Program-made: the position numbers and the translations under genes | Shown: in pieces, positions 12,401-25,249 of the stretch | How positions within the stretch are numbered: the first letter of the stretch is position 1 | Layout of the letters: every line of letters begins with the position of its first letter | The notes under the pieces: model-generated | Told to the model about the DNA's origin: nothing | Database searches by the model: none | Seen by the model: the letters and a program-made list of their open reading frames with translations, nothing else | DNA from: Sweltsa coloradensis | Lineage: Eukaryota > Arthropoda > Insecta > Plecoptera > Chloroperlidae | Direction: 5' to 3' | Assembly: GCA_024449915.1 (NCBI GenBank) | Contig: JAMZAV010000891.1 | Coordinates: 248,001 to 312,000 of the forward strand | DNA: 64,000 bases

Positions 12401-12890
12401 GTTGGGTAGAACTTTTAAAAAGAACCGTTCCTAGGAAGCGTTCCTTTTTCGGGAAAATTTTTAAGGAACGCGTTCCATTTTTAGTTAGAGAACTTTTAAC
12501 ACAAAGTTGCACAATTTATGGTAACTTTCAATAAAGTTTAGAAGTCCTTTCACATTAGTGATAGAACAAAACCCACATGTTTATACATCTGAAAACGAAT
12601 TTTGCTGATACAAATATAAAAATTAGTTGATTAAAAAAGTAAGTTAAGTACTTTTAGGAGACATAACCTCGATTGATGAACCTGTCAATTTGCTAGGCAG
12701 ACGGGGCAAAAAATCGCAACCTAAATCCTATTTAACATAATTTATCTGAAAGGAACTTTTAACCAGGAACTTTTATATTCAGGAACTCAAAAGTTCCTTT
12801 TTTTGTGAAGGAATGTAACTTTTAAAAGTTCCATTAGAAGGCCAAGTAACTTAACTTTTAAAAGTTCCTTTTTACGGGAACTTACCCAAC
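12401..12890. mobile_element. Candidate small DNA transposon with GTTGGGTA termini
   Basis: The 490-bp segment begins GTTGGGTAGAAC and ends with the inverse CTTACCCAAC. The interior is dominated by repeated palindromic GGAACTTTTAAAAGTTCC-like blocks in both orientations. No clear target duplication and no coding content. The boundaries rest on the 8-bp terminal inverted match alone. Confidence 0.4.
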
Positions 12891-15800
12891 AAATGAAAAT
12901 GAGTATTAACGGAACTAAATAACTAAGTGAGTGGAAACTAGTTCATTGTTCGATGCAATTGCGCCACTCAGTCATAGTCTGCGAAATTAAGTGGAACTGG
13001 TGCTTTCAAACTCTTTCGTTTTAGTGAGTTCTTCCAAAGGGTTAAAAGAATTACTGTCGGGAGTTCGCGAAGAAAATACGTTTATAAACCGAATAGAAAT
13101 GTTGCAAAACGAAAACAACATCGTCTAGAATGTTTGGACGTTGATGACATTAAGAATGTGAAATTAAGTACCGTTGAGAAGGACATAAAACATTAATTAA
13201 TTACACTTCTTTCAAGTAAAGTTGTACGGGGCAAAAGTGGAGTAGGAAAAGAGAGTTTAAAATACAAAACTTTATTGTAAATGTTGTTGCGAAGCCCGTC
13301 AACAGTTACAACTGAAACAATCAAGGTTTGTTTCCTGTTCTGTATACAATATGAAGTTGTGATAGTTTTCTTCCCATGACTGTAGCCAGCCCTCAGCTTT
13401 CAAACTGTGTAACTGAGTGGGTAGACTCTAAATACAATTTATTATTTATTTATGTATTTATTTATTTATAACACACTGCAAGGAACACAAATCAGTCCCT
13501 CGGTGAAGTGCATTTAATATGAAAATAAACTGATTGATATCAATGATTTTAAAAACCAAGCTTGGGGCAATAAATTTGCAACGTTGTACGTAAACTTGGG
13601 GCGCGCTCTCCAATAATATAGTGTGTTGTAACGGCTTCAATATAGAAGTTATATGCTAATAACCTTTACCTTTATACGTTTGGCTCTTGAAAAAATCATT
13701 TCCATTTTAGAAGGTTTATGAACTTTGTAAATAATCCACGGCTCAGTGAAGGATTACAATTAATACCCCTTCTTAGTTCATTACCACACTTTCTAATTCC
13801 ACCTCCTTTACAGAACCAACCCCACGTAATGCAAGCCACCCGTTATTTACCAGGTTTCGAGCTCTGAGTTGAACAAAGTTCTGTCTTTCATGACGTGTGT
13901 TATTACTCGAATATATGTGTTTGCCCTGGGTTTATTCTACAGTGTCGTTAATAACATACCTGGCGTTCTAACTTTGTCAGCTAAACTTGTCATTGGAGAA
14001 AAGTTTGTCAAACGTCGCACTAAGTTGCTTAGACATGACAACAACTAGGATTGTTTGTTAGACGCGGGTTCTAGCTTCTTACTGGTGTTGTTTCCTAAAC
14101 TTTACTGAGACTAAGAGAGATTAAGGAAGTTATTTAAACACTGCTTGAAAAAAACAATAATGGTTTTACTTGTCCATCACCTGTAGGTTTCAAGAGTAAC
14201 TTATTAAATATTATCTTTGGATTTAGGAGAATTATGAGTTTTATGGGCTATAAAATGTTAAAGGCTCATCGTTTCAAGCGCGTATCTGAATTGCTCATTG
14301 ATCATAAAAGACTTATTTCCAAGTCAGTTTACCGGGCTCTTGGTTAATCTGCGTGGGGAATGGTTACTTAGTGGCAAGGAATTTATGGCAACGCGTTATG
14401 AACCATAACAAAACGAACATAATTTATGGTAAAGATGGATGGGCCATTATAGAAAGTGGTATTTAATTAAATAATTTATTTTATTTTATGAATTGGCTAC
14501 ATACAGCATTAACTGCCACTTTAAAGTGACGAGTAATCATGATGATGATGCAGAAGGGAGGAGGGGAAACCCGGTACCGGCACGTAACCTACTCCTGTCG
14601 AAAGTACCAAGGAGACCAATGGCTTTACGTCCCATCCGAAAGGACGGTGTAACTTTGACAGTCATATATAGGTGACAGTCATATGGTTCATGGGTCAAAG
14701 TAAGAAGTATAGTTAATGCTAAGGCTAAATGGGCCATAGTTAGTCACATGTACATTATCGATGTATGTATGGCTCATTGGTACTGTATGGTATTTCTCAA
14801 AAAACTGTATGGTCCATTGTAAAGATACATCATGATATTTATAAAGCTACGTAGTTAGCCGAATCTGCATGAGAGATGGTAGGTCTGCTGAACCCTGCCA
14901 CCCTGTGTTATATTGAGGTGACTGGCCTACTCACCTAAAGTTATCGGTCCAGCCAAGTTATCCATGACGAGCGTGGTCAAAGCACTAAACTCATTTCACT
15001 GGTCACACGAGAATAACGAGTTACAGCATTATCCTTCTATGCAGTAATATCGTGATAAGAAGGTCAGCCGGGTCATGTAAAAACAATCCAATCAGCACTA
15101 GAATGTTTAATAAGTTGAATCAAAACTTTTATAATTTCAGAAACTGGTGACCATTGCAATGATCCCAACTCGCAAGAAGGCAGAAAACCAATGTTTATGA
15201 ACAAGTATGTTTGTAAACATTGTTGAGCAATCTGAATTGCCTCATCGCACGCGAATCATCTAAACCTTGGTACAGTGTTGTGAGTGCCAAGGTCTGGGGA
15301 AGAGAATAATCGAAAGTAGGCAAACATTTGCAGAGTTAAGACTATTCCTATTCCATAGCAGTCTTACCGATATTTTGAAAGTCAGAGGAAAATGGTTGGA
15401 AGTTGTTTCAATGAAATAGGAACTTGAAGAAAAAAGAAAAATAAATCACGGGACAATAGCTCCTTTTTGGCCATAATATGCAAATTTTGGGCCAATAAGA
15501 AAATTAAAGTTCTTGGTGCATAACTTAATTTTGAGTCACATTTTTTAATTGTTTAATCACACCTTTGTCTCCGGACTGAGTAGAAGGGAAAATAATTTTC
15601 TGACATAATGTTAGATGTGCGATTTTTTTTGGTCACATGGAACAAATAAGAGTTTTGAACAGGAAAAAAATCGTACAACAAACGTTAAAAAATAAAAAAA
15701 ATAATAATAATAATAATAATAACTTAAAATTTAGTATTGCACCTAGAACTTTCATTTTCTTGCTAACCCAACATTGGCATAAGGAAGAAATCATAACAAA

Positions 15801-16329
15801 TATTTTTTTTTCCTTTTTTATACAAGTTCCTCTTTCATTCAACCGTGATTCAACAAACTTTCAGCCATTTTCCTTTGACTTTCAAAATATCAGTACGAGT
15901 GCTATGAAATAGTCTTAACTAGGGAAACGGAATCAATAATTCCCTTTAACTTCAACAACACTTCGCTCTTCGACCCCCCCCCTCACCACTGACTTAATGT
16001 AATAATTGTGTTTAAAATACTAAGTAAGGTTTAACACGATGTGATGAACACACTCAGTTCTTGTATTGTGTAATAATAAGACACGTTTTCCTAATCGCAC
16101 TCAAATCGCACTAACAGATCACAGTTTCACTAAAGTTGTCAATGTGCCACTCACGTTGTTCAAGAGTACACAACGCTGGAAGAGTCTTTCAAACACTAAA
16201 TCATACAGCAACAGTTAGTCTGAAGCTGACCGCTTGCAGATAGCTGCTCCAGGATGGATGTGTGAGTGACCTTGCTCGGCGGTCAGCCCAGGAGATAAGG
16301 GCAAGGAAGCAGAGCGGTGAACCGACCGC
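12891..16329. other. Long gene-free stretch
   Basis: Mostly AT-rich. Includes an ATTT-rich tract at about 13441-13470 and an (AAT)n tract at about 15700-15722. Segments near 14560 and 16240-16320 are more GC-rich, but no homology-bearing open frame or dispersed family is evident. Confidence 0.45.
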
Positions 16330-16781
16330 CACAGACGTCCTGAGAGCCTGATAGCTCAGTGCAGCAGCGAGGTTTCACAATGCAGTGTGACACAGTCTAA
16401 TCACAGACGTCCTGAGAGCCTGATAGCTCAGTCAGCAGCAAAGTTTTCACAATGCAGTGTGACACAGGTCTAATCACAGACGTCCTGTGTGCCTGATAGC
16501 TCAGTGCAGCAGCGAGGTTTCACAATGCAGTGTGACACAGGTCTAATCACAGACGTCCTGAGAGCCTGATAGCTCAGTGCAGCAGCGAGGTTTCACAATG
16601 CAGAGTGACACAGGTCTAATCACAGACGTCCTGAGAGCCTGATAGCTCAGTGCAGCAGCGAGGTTTCACAATGCAGGTGACACAGGTCTAATCACAGACG
16701 TCCTGGAGTCTGATAGCTCAGTGCAGCAGCGAGGTTTCACAATGCAGAGTGACACAGGTCTAATCACAGACGTCCTGAGAG
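16330..16781 (+). repeat. 72-bp minisatellite, about 6.2 units
   Basis: Units start at 16330, 16402, 16475, 16548, 16621, 16693 and (partial) 16765. Each begins CACAGACGTCCTG and contains 'gatagctcagt', 'gaggtttcacaatgcag' and 'gtgacacag'. The units are nearly identical, with one- to three-base differences, so the array is recent or homogenised. Confidence 0.9.
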
Positions 16782-16813
16782 TTGGAGGGTTTGCTTTGAT
16801 GAATGGCAAAATC

Positions 16814-16860
16814 CAGTGGCGGATCTAGGTCATAATCATGGGGGGATCGCCCCCCTGTAT
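16814..16860 (+). mobile_element. Possible hAT-type terminal fragment
   Basis: CAGTGGCGGATCTAGG is a typical beginning of many hAT-like elements, from memory. It is followed at 16839-16854 by a G-run/C-run mini-hairpin. No opposite end was found. Confidence 0.25.
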
Positions 16861-18556
16861 CCACCACTAGCCTAATCATACATATTTGCTTAATTGCTTA
16901 TAGCTGATAAAAGTGTGTCTCTTATCTATTATTTATTTAAAATCAGCCACAAAATTTATACTTTTTTACGTTTAAACCCTTTTTACAAGACAAACATATT
17001 TAAATATCTTTTTATTTATTTTTAAAAACCAATTGATGAGAATGTACCGTTAAGATTACAATCACAATTTGGTTAAGTACATATGCCACAAATGTTGGCT
17101 GACTGCATTGAATTATTGTGTGAAGAGGGAAAAAGGTTTTTAAGCTAATCACATAGGCCCTATAGAGGGAATCAGCTTTCACGAAAGAGGTTTGACAGAA
17201 CCTCCAAAACGTTCGTTCTACAAAATATGTACGAAACGATATTGATTTGTTGAAGCATTCATACATTTGCATGTGTTATTCGAATATCTAAACAAGGCCT
17301 ATGAGTTTCGGTAGATTTTTATCGTACACACGTCAAAAACTGCGTATACAACATATAATTGTTTTTACTTGGCATGCGAATCAATGATGGTCGATATCTG
17401 CGTGAATAACTGAAAGTGTTTTTCTGTGTTACTAGCTTATTTTTAAATGGTTTGTTCCTCGTGATGAAATATTTAGATTACCAAACTAACATTCTCTACA
17501 CGATCATGTTGGTAGAAGTTAATTAATAAAGCGGTTGTAGAAAACTGTTTGTTATGTGCTGACATTGAAACACTCTCATGAATGTGACATCATCCATCGC
17601 CAACGAATGGTAATATAACAGATAACTGCAAATAGAACCCTACACGGTTTGGAGACGTAACATTAGCTGCATATATATTAGACAATTAGAGTGTATCTAC
17701 ATAATTTCATTACGAGACGGTAAATGAGATTCGAGTAAACGTTAAATGCATATCTATTTGAAACTATTTTGGGGAACTTTTCCTGCTTCCAGTTGTCATC
17801 CGATTGATATGCAATTTTGGGTAATTGTCAAGCAAGAATATGGTCACTCTTCTATAGTCGAAGATTACTGAACATTATTGCGCATTACGAAAAAATTAAT
17901 TCCGAAATTTATATATTTTGATGGTTTTACAAAAATTCGAAATCCTAAAAATCCATTTAATTAATTTGGATTTGTTTGTGATAGTTAAAAAATGTGCCCC
18001 TATAGTTATCATGACCATAAGTTACGTTCAAAGTGTGGTAACAATCTGATAAAAACTGGTTTCAGGGAGAGTTCCATAAAAAAATATCTGGTATTGCAAA
18101 CTCTTAAAAGTCTAGTCTACGGGTACCGACCGGCAATACAAGACTGCAAAGAAATTGTAAATTCACGTTGATTTTAATGAATATTGTTTTTCCTTAGCAA
18201 GGAAATTGTAACTGTTAAACCCACAAGGAAAATTGCGATTATCGCAATGAAACCGTATGACTGTTGAAACCACAAGGAAAAGTACGATTTCGAAGTATTA
18301 CACATTTTGTTTTTTCTTTAAAACGCTACATGTCTATGAATACAGATTTTGAAGTTTCTAAGTGGATTCTTTTTTCAAATACGCGAATCTAACATGTTAC
18401 CTCCAGTGTCCAGTAACTTTTGTCAGTTGAATGGAACACGATAGATATGGGTTTATAATCATACATCATCTTATAACCTCCGTTCTATTGTTCTCGCCTG
18501 TTATTCCTTCAGTCCAGAAAACACCAATCCTACTCAAGTTGCACCATCTGACCAAG
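16861..18556. other. Unassigned AT-rich DNA
   Basis: I see no supported gene or repeat in this stretch. Confidence 0.4.
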
Positions 18557-18564
18557 ATCTGACA

Positions 18565-18618
18565 CACTGCCTCCTAGATGCTCCTCTTGGCTTCTCGAGT
18601 AGCATCTTGGAGGCAGTG
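18565..18618. mobile_element. 54-bp hAT-like minimal hairpin element with 8-bp TSD
   Basis: Terminal inverted repeats CACTGCCTCC / GGAGGCAGTG (about 20 bp with mismatches) enclose almost nothing. The element is flanked by a perfect 8-bp direct repeat ATCTGACA at 18557-18564 and 18619-18626, the target-duplication length typical of hAT transposons. A related hairpin lies at 33082-33136. Confidence 0.7.
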
Positions 18619-18893
18619 ATCTGACATGATGAATGTCGGTGTTGTTGTAACGTCATCTCTGACATTGTGAGGCTCTGATCAACACATGAGTGAGTAATAA
18701 CCAACCCCCTGGCTCGGATAGCGTCTTATTAGGACGAGCACAGGGAGGGACCCAGCTCAGGACATGATTGCCTCAACGATATACACCTAATTATTCAATG
18801 CAGCTTTATTGTATACATTTTTACCCTGATCCAATAAACAAATATTTTTTCAAGTTTGATCTTTCCACAGTTCACAATTCAGGGAACGAGCTC

Positions 18894-19040
18894 CCAAAAA
18901 TTCATCACTTTTCTGTCCATCCGTCTGTTCGTGTATCACGTCTCACGATAAAAACCGAACATGACATCCAATTGACATGCGCTTTTGTTGACATCGTCCT
19001 TCGACAAAGGATGATATAGATTGTAGAATAATTTTGATGA
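18894..19040 (+). repeat. Dispersed repeat family R, copy 1
   Basis: Contains CTGTCC-(A/G)TCCGTCTGT, 'cgtctcacgataaaaaccga', 'gacatgcg' and 'ggatgatata' in the same order as six other copies in this window. The 3' portion is lost here. Confidence 0.6.
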
Positions 19041-19079
19041 CCCTTGAGATACCTTTCAAAGAGAGAAATTCTTTAAAGT

Positions 19080-19113
<34 letters not shown>

Positions 19114-19977
19114 TCCACATTCTACATCTAAAAGATTTCAACGCTGGAGAGAATTTACATTTTCTATCCTCTTCGACAATCTTTGGGTTAAGTAGCTTCG
19201 CTTCACTATTTTGGGCTCTCATGTCCGAGCGTTCTAACTTTTGTTATCAAATTCGTTTTTATTCGAGCTTCGATGGAATCAGGCCCACCCTGACATAGTG
19301 GAAGATGGAGATAAGAATATAAGCTAGCAAGCAAGACGTGTTTCTTACAAGACCAGTGATCACAGTATGTTGTTTGTCTCCCAAGCCGTGGGTGATGCTC
19401 CCCACATAGTAAACAACATCTTCGAACGAAGATGAACCAGGCTCATCTTACTTCTACGAGTTCTTGAGTTTCTCGCTCCTTATTACGGTCTACGTCCCCT
19501 AGAGCGCGTTCATATATTTCTTCTCTGGAGCAGCGACAAACAAACCCTTAGCGAGACTTAACGTGCTCCGATAAACATTCGTCATCGCTCTACATACACA
19601 GCAACATGTCTTAGAACTCTACACACTACGTTTAACACAACCAGACACGCAGAGAGTACACTGGTGTATGCAAGTGCAAACACACACGAGGCAAGGATGG
19701 GTGAACATAGTGGGTGGTTTATTTGTAACACGATATTTCTATATAGTCTCCGCCCAATACTGCTATTTACTTACCTACTGGATTTACTTGGCACTTGAAT
19801 GGTCACAAAATGTGAACTGTTTTTCGGTCAACATTTGTTTAGGTTACATTAATTATTATCTAAGTGAGGTGATATATGCTTGAAGCTGCTCGCATGGTAA
19901 CAGGCAGTGGCTAGATGGTTAAGGTGGCAGAGATGGTGGCTGGATATATGGATGATTTTTTTGTTTATTAGGATTAA
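19041..19977. other. Gene-free DNA with an (AAC)n microsatellite
   Basis: (AAC)n at 19080-19112. The remainder is of mixed composition without a supported gene. Confidence 0.5.
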
Positions 19978-20434
19978 AGGCCGGTGCACAATTGCCCGGG
20001 AACGACAACGGGAACGACAACGAGAACGGGAAGAAAGTTGAATCACATGTTAACTTACGACACGATGCACAATAAAGCTTCCCGTTGCCGGTCGTTCCCT
20101 TATCCCGGCAACGACAACGGGAACATCACCAAGTTTTAACTTTCCGTAACGTTCCCGTTCCGTACGTTACCGGAACCAATGGGAATCAAGATGTGCACGT
20201 CCTAAAACTATTTTATCAGCTGATTGATGGTTTATACGCGAGTAATATGCGAAATAAATTAAATAAACATGCGCGGAATAACAAAATAACAAAATATAAT
20301 CAACACACTTATTATTTGATGTGTTCCCGTCGGCTTGCTTCACGGTCTGTTGTGCATCGAAGCCCTTATCGTTAGCGTCTTCCCGTTCTCGTTCTCGTTC
20401 CCGTTCTCGTTCCCGGGCAATTGTGCATCGGCCT
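19978..20434. mobile_element. PIF/Harbinger-type MITE with TAA target duplication
   Basis: 457 bp. The left terminus AGGCCGGTGCACAATTGCCC and the reverse complement of the right terminus AGGCCGATGCACAATTGCCC match over more than 30 bp. They are flanked by TAA at 19975-19977 and 20435-20437, a 3-bp TWA target duplication typical of PIF/Harbinger. The subterminal region is made of GGGAACGACAACG-like short repeats in inverted orientation at both ends. No transposase is encoded. Confidence 0.8.
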
Positions 20435-21899
20435 TAAGGGCGCGTCAACCGTTAGGTCATTGTGTACCACTTTAGTCTAGGGGATATGGGGAGGAGGGGC
20501 TCATGCTGGTCAGAACCAGCCACAGGTATAAGGGGAGCAAGGGGGGTTTCTCTCTTCGCGGCCGTCATCGTTTTTGTCATCGTTCGTTGTGTCATTGTCA
20601 TTGTCGCCGGGGGGTCGTCAAGGGAAGGGGGCAAGGTCCCCAACGACGATTGCCAGAGTTCGCCTCTAGTTTCGGGGAGTAATATACACCCCTCTTACTA
20701 GCTAATGTTTGCGAGGTGGACTTATTCTCTTGAATCGCCTTCTACGATTAACAGAGCCATGCTCTGGGCCTATTCTACCCCGGGCCCAGACCGGGGATAG
20801 ATGGATGATGGATGGATGATGGGTAGACAAGGATAGTGACTGGATATATGGGTTGATGGGTAGCTAAGAAGGTGGGTAAGTGGGAAGGCAGTTATGGAAA
20901 TTTAACTGTTTTGCCGCTTCTCCGTCTCGTCAACTTACGTTTAACAATCTCGAAAGTCGTAAGCCGTGCTTATTAGAAAATCCGATTGTGTTTACTTTAT
21001 GTTATTTTGCATACAAGTATGCCGTACACATGTTTTTCAAACTTCCTGTCTATTTTAAACTTAATCACGAGGTACTTACACTGGATCTAAATTTGAATTT
21101 TGGCGTTTTTAGTTGTTTTGTGCTTTATCACTGCAAAAACTTTTCTGGGGAAAAAATTAATAACACACGCAACGCACATCACATACAGCTATAGTATAAT
21201 TAATTTTATGTTTAAACAATTTTATCAAATTATTATTATTGAACAGTGCGTGTGTATTTAATCGATAATAATCTGTATTATTATAATTATGATTCCAGAG
21301 TTCTTTAATCAGTTAATCAATAATAAATCAATAAGATAAAGGTTTAATAAATAAATAATTTCATTTATGAGAAACAATGTTGTTGGGAAACCTAGATTAA
21401 CGAATCAGGGAATCTAAATTTGTATCTACTTTACCACTTTTAGTTAATACATTTCAGATTATTTAATCACCAACCCAATACAAAATGTATTATAATGTGC
21501 TGCGCGCATTGTTCAGTCTGTCGTTTATTTATTCGTACATGATAGCTCGCGTAGAACGCGCACCGCTACATTCGTCAGCGTACAAACAGAACGCGCCCTT
21601 CTTCAGGGGTGTTGATGCGCGCACAATCATTCAACATGAGCTAACTCTTTCCAATGCGCCACTAATCCCAGCTTTGTGTGTTTATACTGTCCAGTTGAGT
21701 GATCATCAGTCACAACCAATGCGTTGTGGGTGTTTTCAGTTTCAATACCTGCACAAGAGTTGATTATATGTACCACTGTGAGCAGCTAGAATGAATTGTT
21801 GCGATGCAAGGGCATCAGTGCTGGCTAGGCTCGAGAAAACCAGGTTGTCACGCAGAACGCAGAGATTTAGTCTGAATCACTTGGAAGCTCTATCGTTTG
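20435..21899. other. Gene-free stretch, partly G-rich
   Basis: 20460-20690 is G-rich on the plus strand. Repeated 'ggatgatgg'-type words occur at about 20790-20850. No coding region supported. Confidence 0.4.
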
Positions 21900-22240
21900 T
21901 CCTATCCAGTTGTGGTTTGTAAAAAAACCGTTAAGTAAGAATGTGCGATTGTCGCTATCAGAGCATATTTTCAAAACATTGCTTACTTTTGTATTTAACC
22001 GATTATCAATGCCATCAAACAGGTAAATTGTGTAGTAATTGCGCAAGCATGCGTGTAGGGGTTAAGTATTTTAAATGTTAAAATGTGCTCTGATAGCGGC
22101 ATGCGCTCAGACATTGTTAACATCATCTCAAAAATTAATAAAAAATTAGTGCAAATTGTGGTCTAGGCTGTATGTGAAATTAGCCAATCAAGCGATTTTT
22201 TAAATGGACATTTAACATTGGTACTTTACCGCATGACGCC
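21900..22240. repeat. Dispersed repeat with internal inverted pair, copy 1
   Basis: CGCTATCAGAGCATATTTT (21953-21971) faces AAAATGTGCTCTGATAGCGG (about 22080-22099). The sequence after it ('gcaaattgtggt', 'ccaatcaagcga', 'catttaacattg') resembles 37980-38095 in the same order, so both are diverged copies of one family. Confidence 0.5.
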
Positions 22241-22312
22241 AGTTAGGTAGGTATGAGCCAAGAAGAGCGACTCAGCCGACCAACTCACCTGAAACAAGAA
22301 ACAAGTGTCAAT

Positions 22313-23588
22313 ACCTAGGTGCAAAAAATCACGCTATATCTAGGTGCAAACAATCACGCTATACCTAGGTGCAAACAATCACGCTATACCTAGGTGCAAA
22401 CAATCACGCTAAACTTAGGTGCAAACAATCACGCTATACCTAGGTACAAACAATCACGCTATACCTAGGTGCAAACAATCACGCTAAACCTAGGTGCAAA
22501 CAATCACGCTATACCTAGGTGCAAACAATCACGCTAAACCTAGGTGCAAACAATCACGCTATACCTAGGTGCAAACAATCACGCTATACCTAGGTGCAAA
22601 CAATCACGCTATACCTAGGTGCAAACAATCACGCTATACCTAGGTGCAAACAATCACGCTAAACCTAGGTGCAAACAATCACGCTAAACCTAGGTGCAAA
22701 CAATCACGCTATACCTAGGTGCTAACAATCACGCTATACCTAGGTGCAAACAATCACACTATACCTAGGTGCAAACAATCACGCTATACCTAGGTGCAAA
22801 CAATCACGCTAAACCTAGGTGCAAACAATCACGCTATACCAAGGTACAAACAATCACGCTATACCTAGGTGCAAACAATCACGCTATACCTAGGTGCAAA
22901 CAATCACGCTATACCAAGGTACAAACAATCACGCTATACCAAGGTACAAACAATCACGCTAAACCTAGGTGCAAACAATCACGCTATACCTAGGTGCAAA
23001 CAATCACGCTATACCTAGGTGCAAACAATCACGCTATACCTAGGTGCAAACAATCAAGCTAAACCTAGGTGCAAACAATCACGCTATACCTAGGTGCAAA
23101 CAATCACGCTATACCAATTGTGCAAACAATCACGCTATACCTAGGTGCAAACAATCACGCTATACCTAGGTGCAAACAATCACGCTAAACCTAGGTGCAA
23201 ACAATCACGCTATACCAAGGTGCAAACAATCACGCTAAACCTAGGTGCAAACAATCACGCTAAACCTAGGTGCAAACAATCACGCTAAACCTAGGTGCAA
23301 ACAATCACGCTAAACCTAGGTGCAAACAATCACACTATATCTAGGTGCAAACAATCACGCTTAACCTAGGTGCAAACAATCACACTATATCTAGGTGCAA
23401 ACAATCACGCTATACCTAGGTGCAAACAATCACGCTATTCCTAGGTGCAAACAATCACGCTATATCTAGGTGCAAACAATCACGCTTAACCTAGGTGCAA
23501 ACAATCACACTATATCTAGGTGCAAACAATCACGCTTAACCTAGGTGCAAACAATCACACTTAACACTAGGTGCAAAACAATCACGCT
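22313..23588 (+). repeat. 25-bp satellite array, about 51 units
   Basis: Contiguous units of CCTAGGTGCAAACAATCACG plus CTATA/CTAAA-type endings. The period is strictly 25 bp, with only one or two insertions (near 23116 and 23571). Variants are mostly in the five bases before CCTAGG (ctata, ctaaa, cttaa) and in the CCAAGGTA form. Each standard unit contains the palindrome CCTAGG. Near the right end, variant types alternate, hinting at a 50-bp higher-order unit. Confidence 0.95.
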
Positions 23589-23594
23589 CGTGTT

Positions 23595-23802
23595 AATGTC
23601 AGGGACCGAGGCTCCCGTGTAAGCGTGACTTATGTCAGTCCGTCTATGCGTGGGTCTCGCCTCGCGAACACGACGCACGGTTTCATTGTTGACATTGACC
23701 TTCAACAAGGGTCACTCACAATGTTTTCGGTGACCCTGGGGGTGAGGGACAAGTAGCTAGCCCACAAAAGGTTTGAAAACTAGTGAACCGGCACCTCCAC
23801 CA
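23595..23802 (+). repeat. Dispersed repeat family R, copy 2
   Basis: Follows the satellite directly. It has 'gtcagtccgtctatgcgtg', 'cgaacacgacg', 'gacattgaccttcaacaagg' and the family 3' end CGGCACCTCCACC. The 5' part is scrambled compared with copies at 25250 and 48505. Confidence 0.6.
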
Positions 23803-24133
23803 TTTCAATGCTAAATACGTAACGATGTTTTTAATGCTGAGCTTATACATAATGCACAACGAATTAATTAATTTTTGTATTCTTAGACGATCTGCAGATT
23901 AAGTACCTTCGCTCCCTCTTTAGGGTAGGCTACCTATGTACCCGTGACTGTAAAAAACAATTTGCGATTTAAATTGTCTGACACCCGGGAAGAGTAAAGA
24001 AAAGCGATAACAAACTGCACCAATGTCGAGCAAGGCTACAGGGCTAACTAGCCTAGGGAGCGAAGCTACCAACAGGTGGGCGAATAACAATATAAACATT
24101 CAGTTATACGTTTAATTTCTATATTCATAACTA

Positions 24134-24336
24134 GTTGGTGGAGGGGCAAGGTATATTTATGTAAAGTTTGGGTAGCGGTAGCCCCGTCTCCCTGGCCCCA
24201 GCGTTACCATCACTAAATACATTCTGCATCATGTGTTAAAGGCAATGTCAACAAATATACGCAAGTCATCGGACGTCGTGTTCGGTTTTTATCATGAAAC
24301 TTGACTCACTCACAGACGGACGGACGGACAGAAAAG
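24134..24336 (-). repeat. Dispersed repeat family R, copy 3
   Basis: On the minus strand, 'ctgtccgtccgtccgtctgtg' precedes 'aaaaaccgaacacgacgtcc'. On the plus strand it starts with GGTGGAGGGGC, the inverse of the family's conserved 3' end. Confidence 0.55.
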
Positions 24337-25249
24337 AGTTGCTAATAATGGAATTTTACTGCAAAAGATATTAATCTACGTTAAACAGTCTCAGCTTTAT
24401 GGCGTTGAAGTTGCGTTGAAGCGTTGAAGTTCATTAAAAACGGTTCTTAAATATTAAGCCAAGTTTTGACTGCAGTAATGAACAAAGTCTTCCGTAAAAC
24501 TCGAAGAAGTGGATTATTCGTAGTGTACATATCATAATATGATGTTTATGATAAAATGTTAATTCGTGCAGAGTATTTTTCCGTTACTTTTTACCTTTTT
24601 GACAGAATCTCAATACTTAAAAATATTACGCTGTTTCCCGATTAATTGAATTTGTAAATAAACCTTCTGGGGGGGGGGGGGGGGGGGGCTTCGGTATCAT
24701 ATTTTATATATTTCATTCTTACAGGTGTAATTAATTTAATTCACGAGACTCAAGTTAGTTGAGAGTTTTCTAATACGGCGTAATAAGCCTTACTTGCCCC
24801 TCTTAAGTTGTTTACGTGATGGTAGTTAGGGACTGTGTTCACATAAATCAGAGTTTTGCTCGGAGATCCCGAAACTAAACTTAGAAACAAAAAGTGGCAA
24901 ATCTTCCTTGCAGTCGGACGAAAATATTTATGTGAAGGCTACTTTGAAGTTGTTCAGCTTTTTAAGTATTACGCGATATTTTATAGACAGCCGAAAAGAC
25001 AACTTTCTTAATCTATAAACAGCGGTTTAGAAAGTTTCGCTATATAGAAAAAGACGAGATATATTTAAGTTGTAACCCAATGAAAGAAGAGTTCGAACTT
25101 TCTCCGATAGAGTGGGCTCACACACACGCTAGAGACTCAGGGTAGCATTAACTATAGATGATAATGTGTTGGTCGCACCCCTTCCGTCACTGGTAGTGCT
25201 GACTCCAAGTTTTTACAAGGTTTCCTCAATCAGAAATAATATTGCGTAA
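24337..25249. other. AT-rich gene-free DNA with a long G-run
   Basis: Homopolymeric G at 24669-24688. No coding potential or other repeat recognised. Confidence 0.45.

Noticed and set aside
21485..21763. 92-residue protein with a hydrophobic start
   Set aside because: No recognised domain, no linked exon, and it lies beside repeats; chance is likely in an AT-rich region.
22313..23588. CRISPR array
   Set aside because: The 25-bp units are contiguous with no unique spacers, and the context is a eukaryotic genome; it is a satellite.
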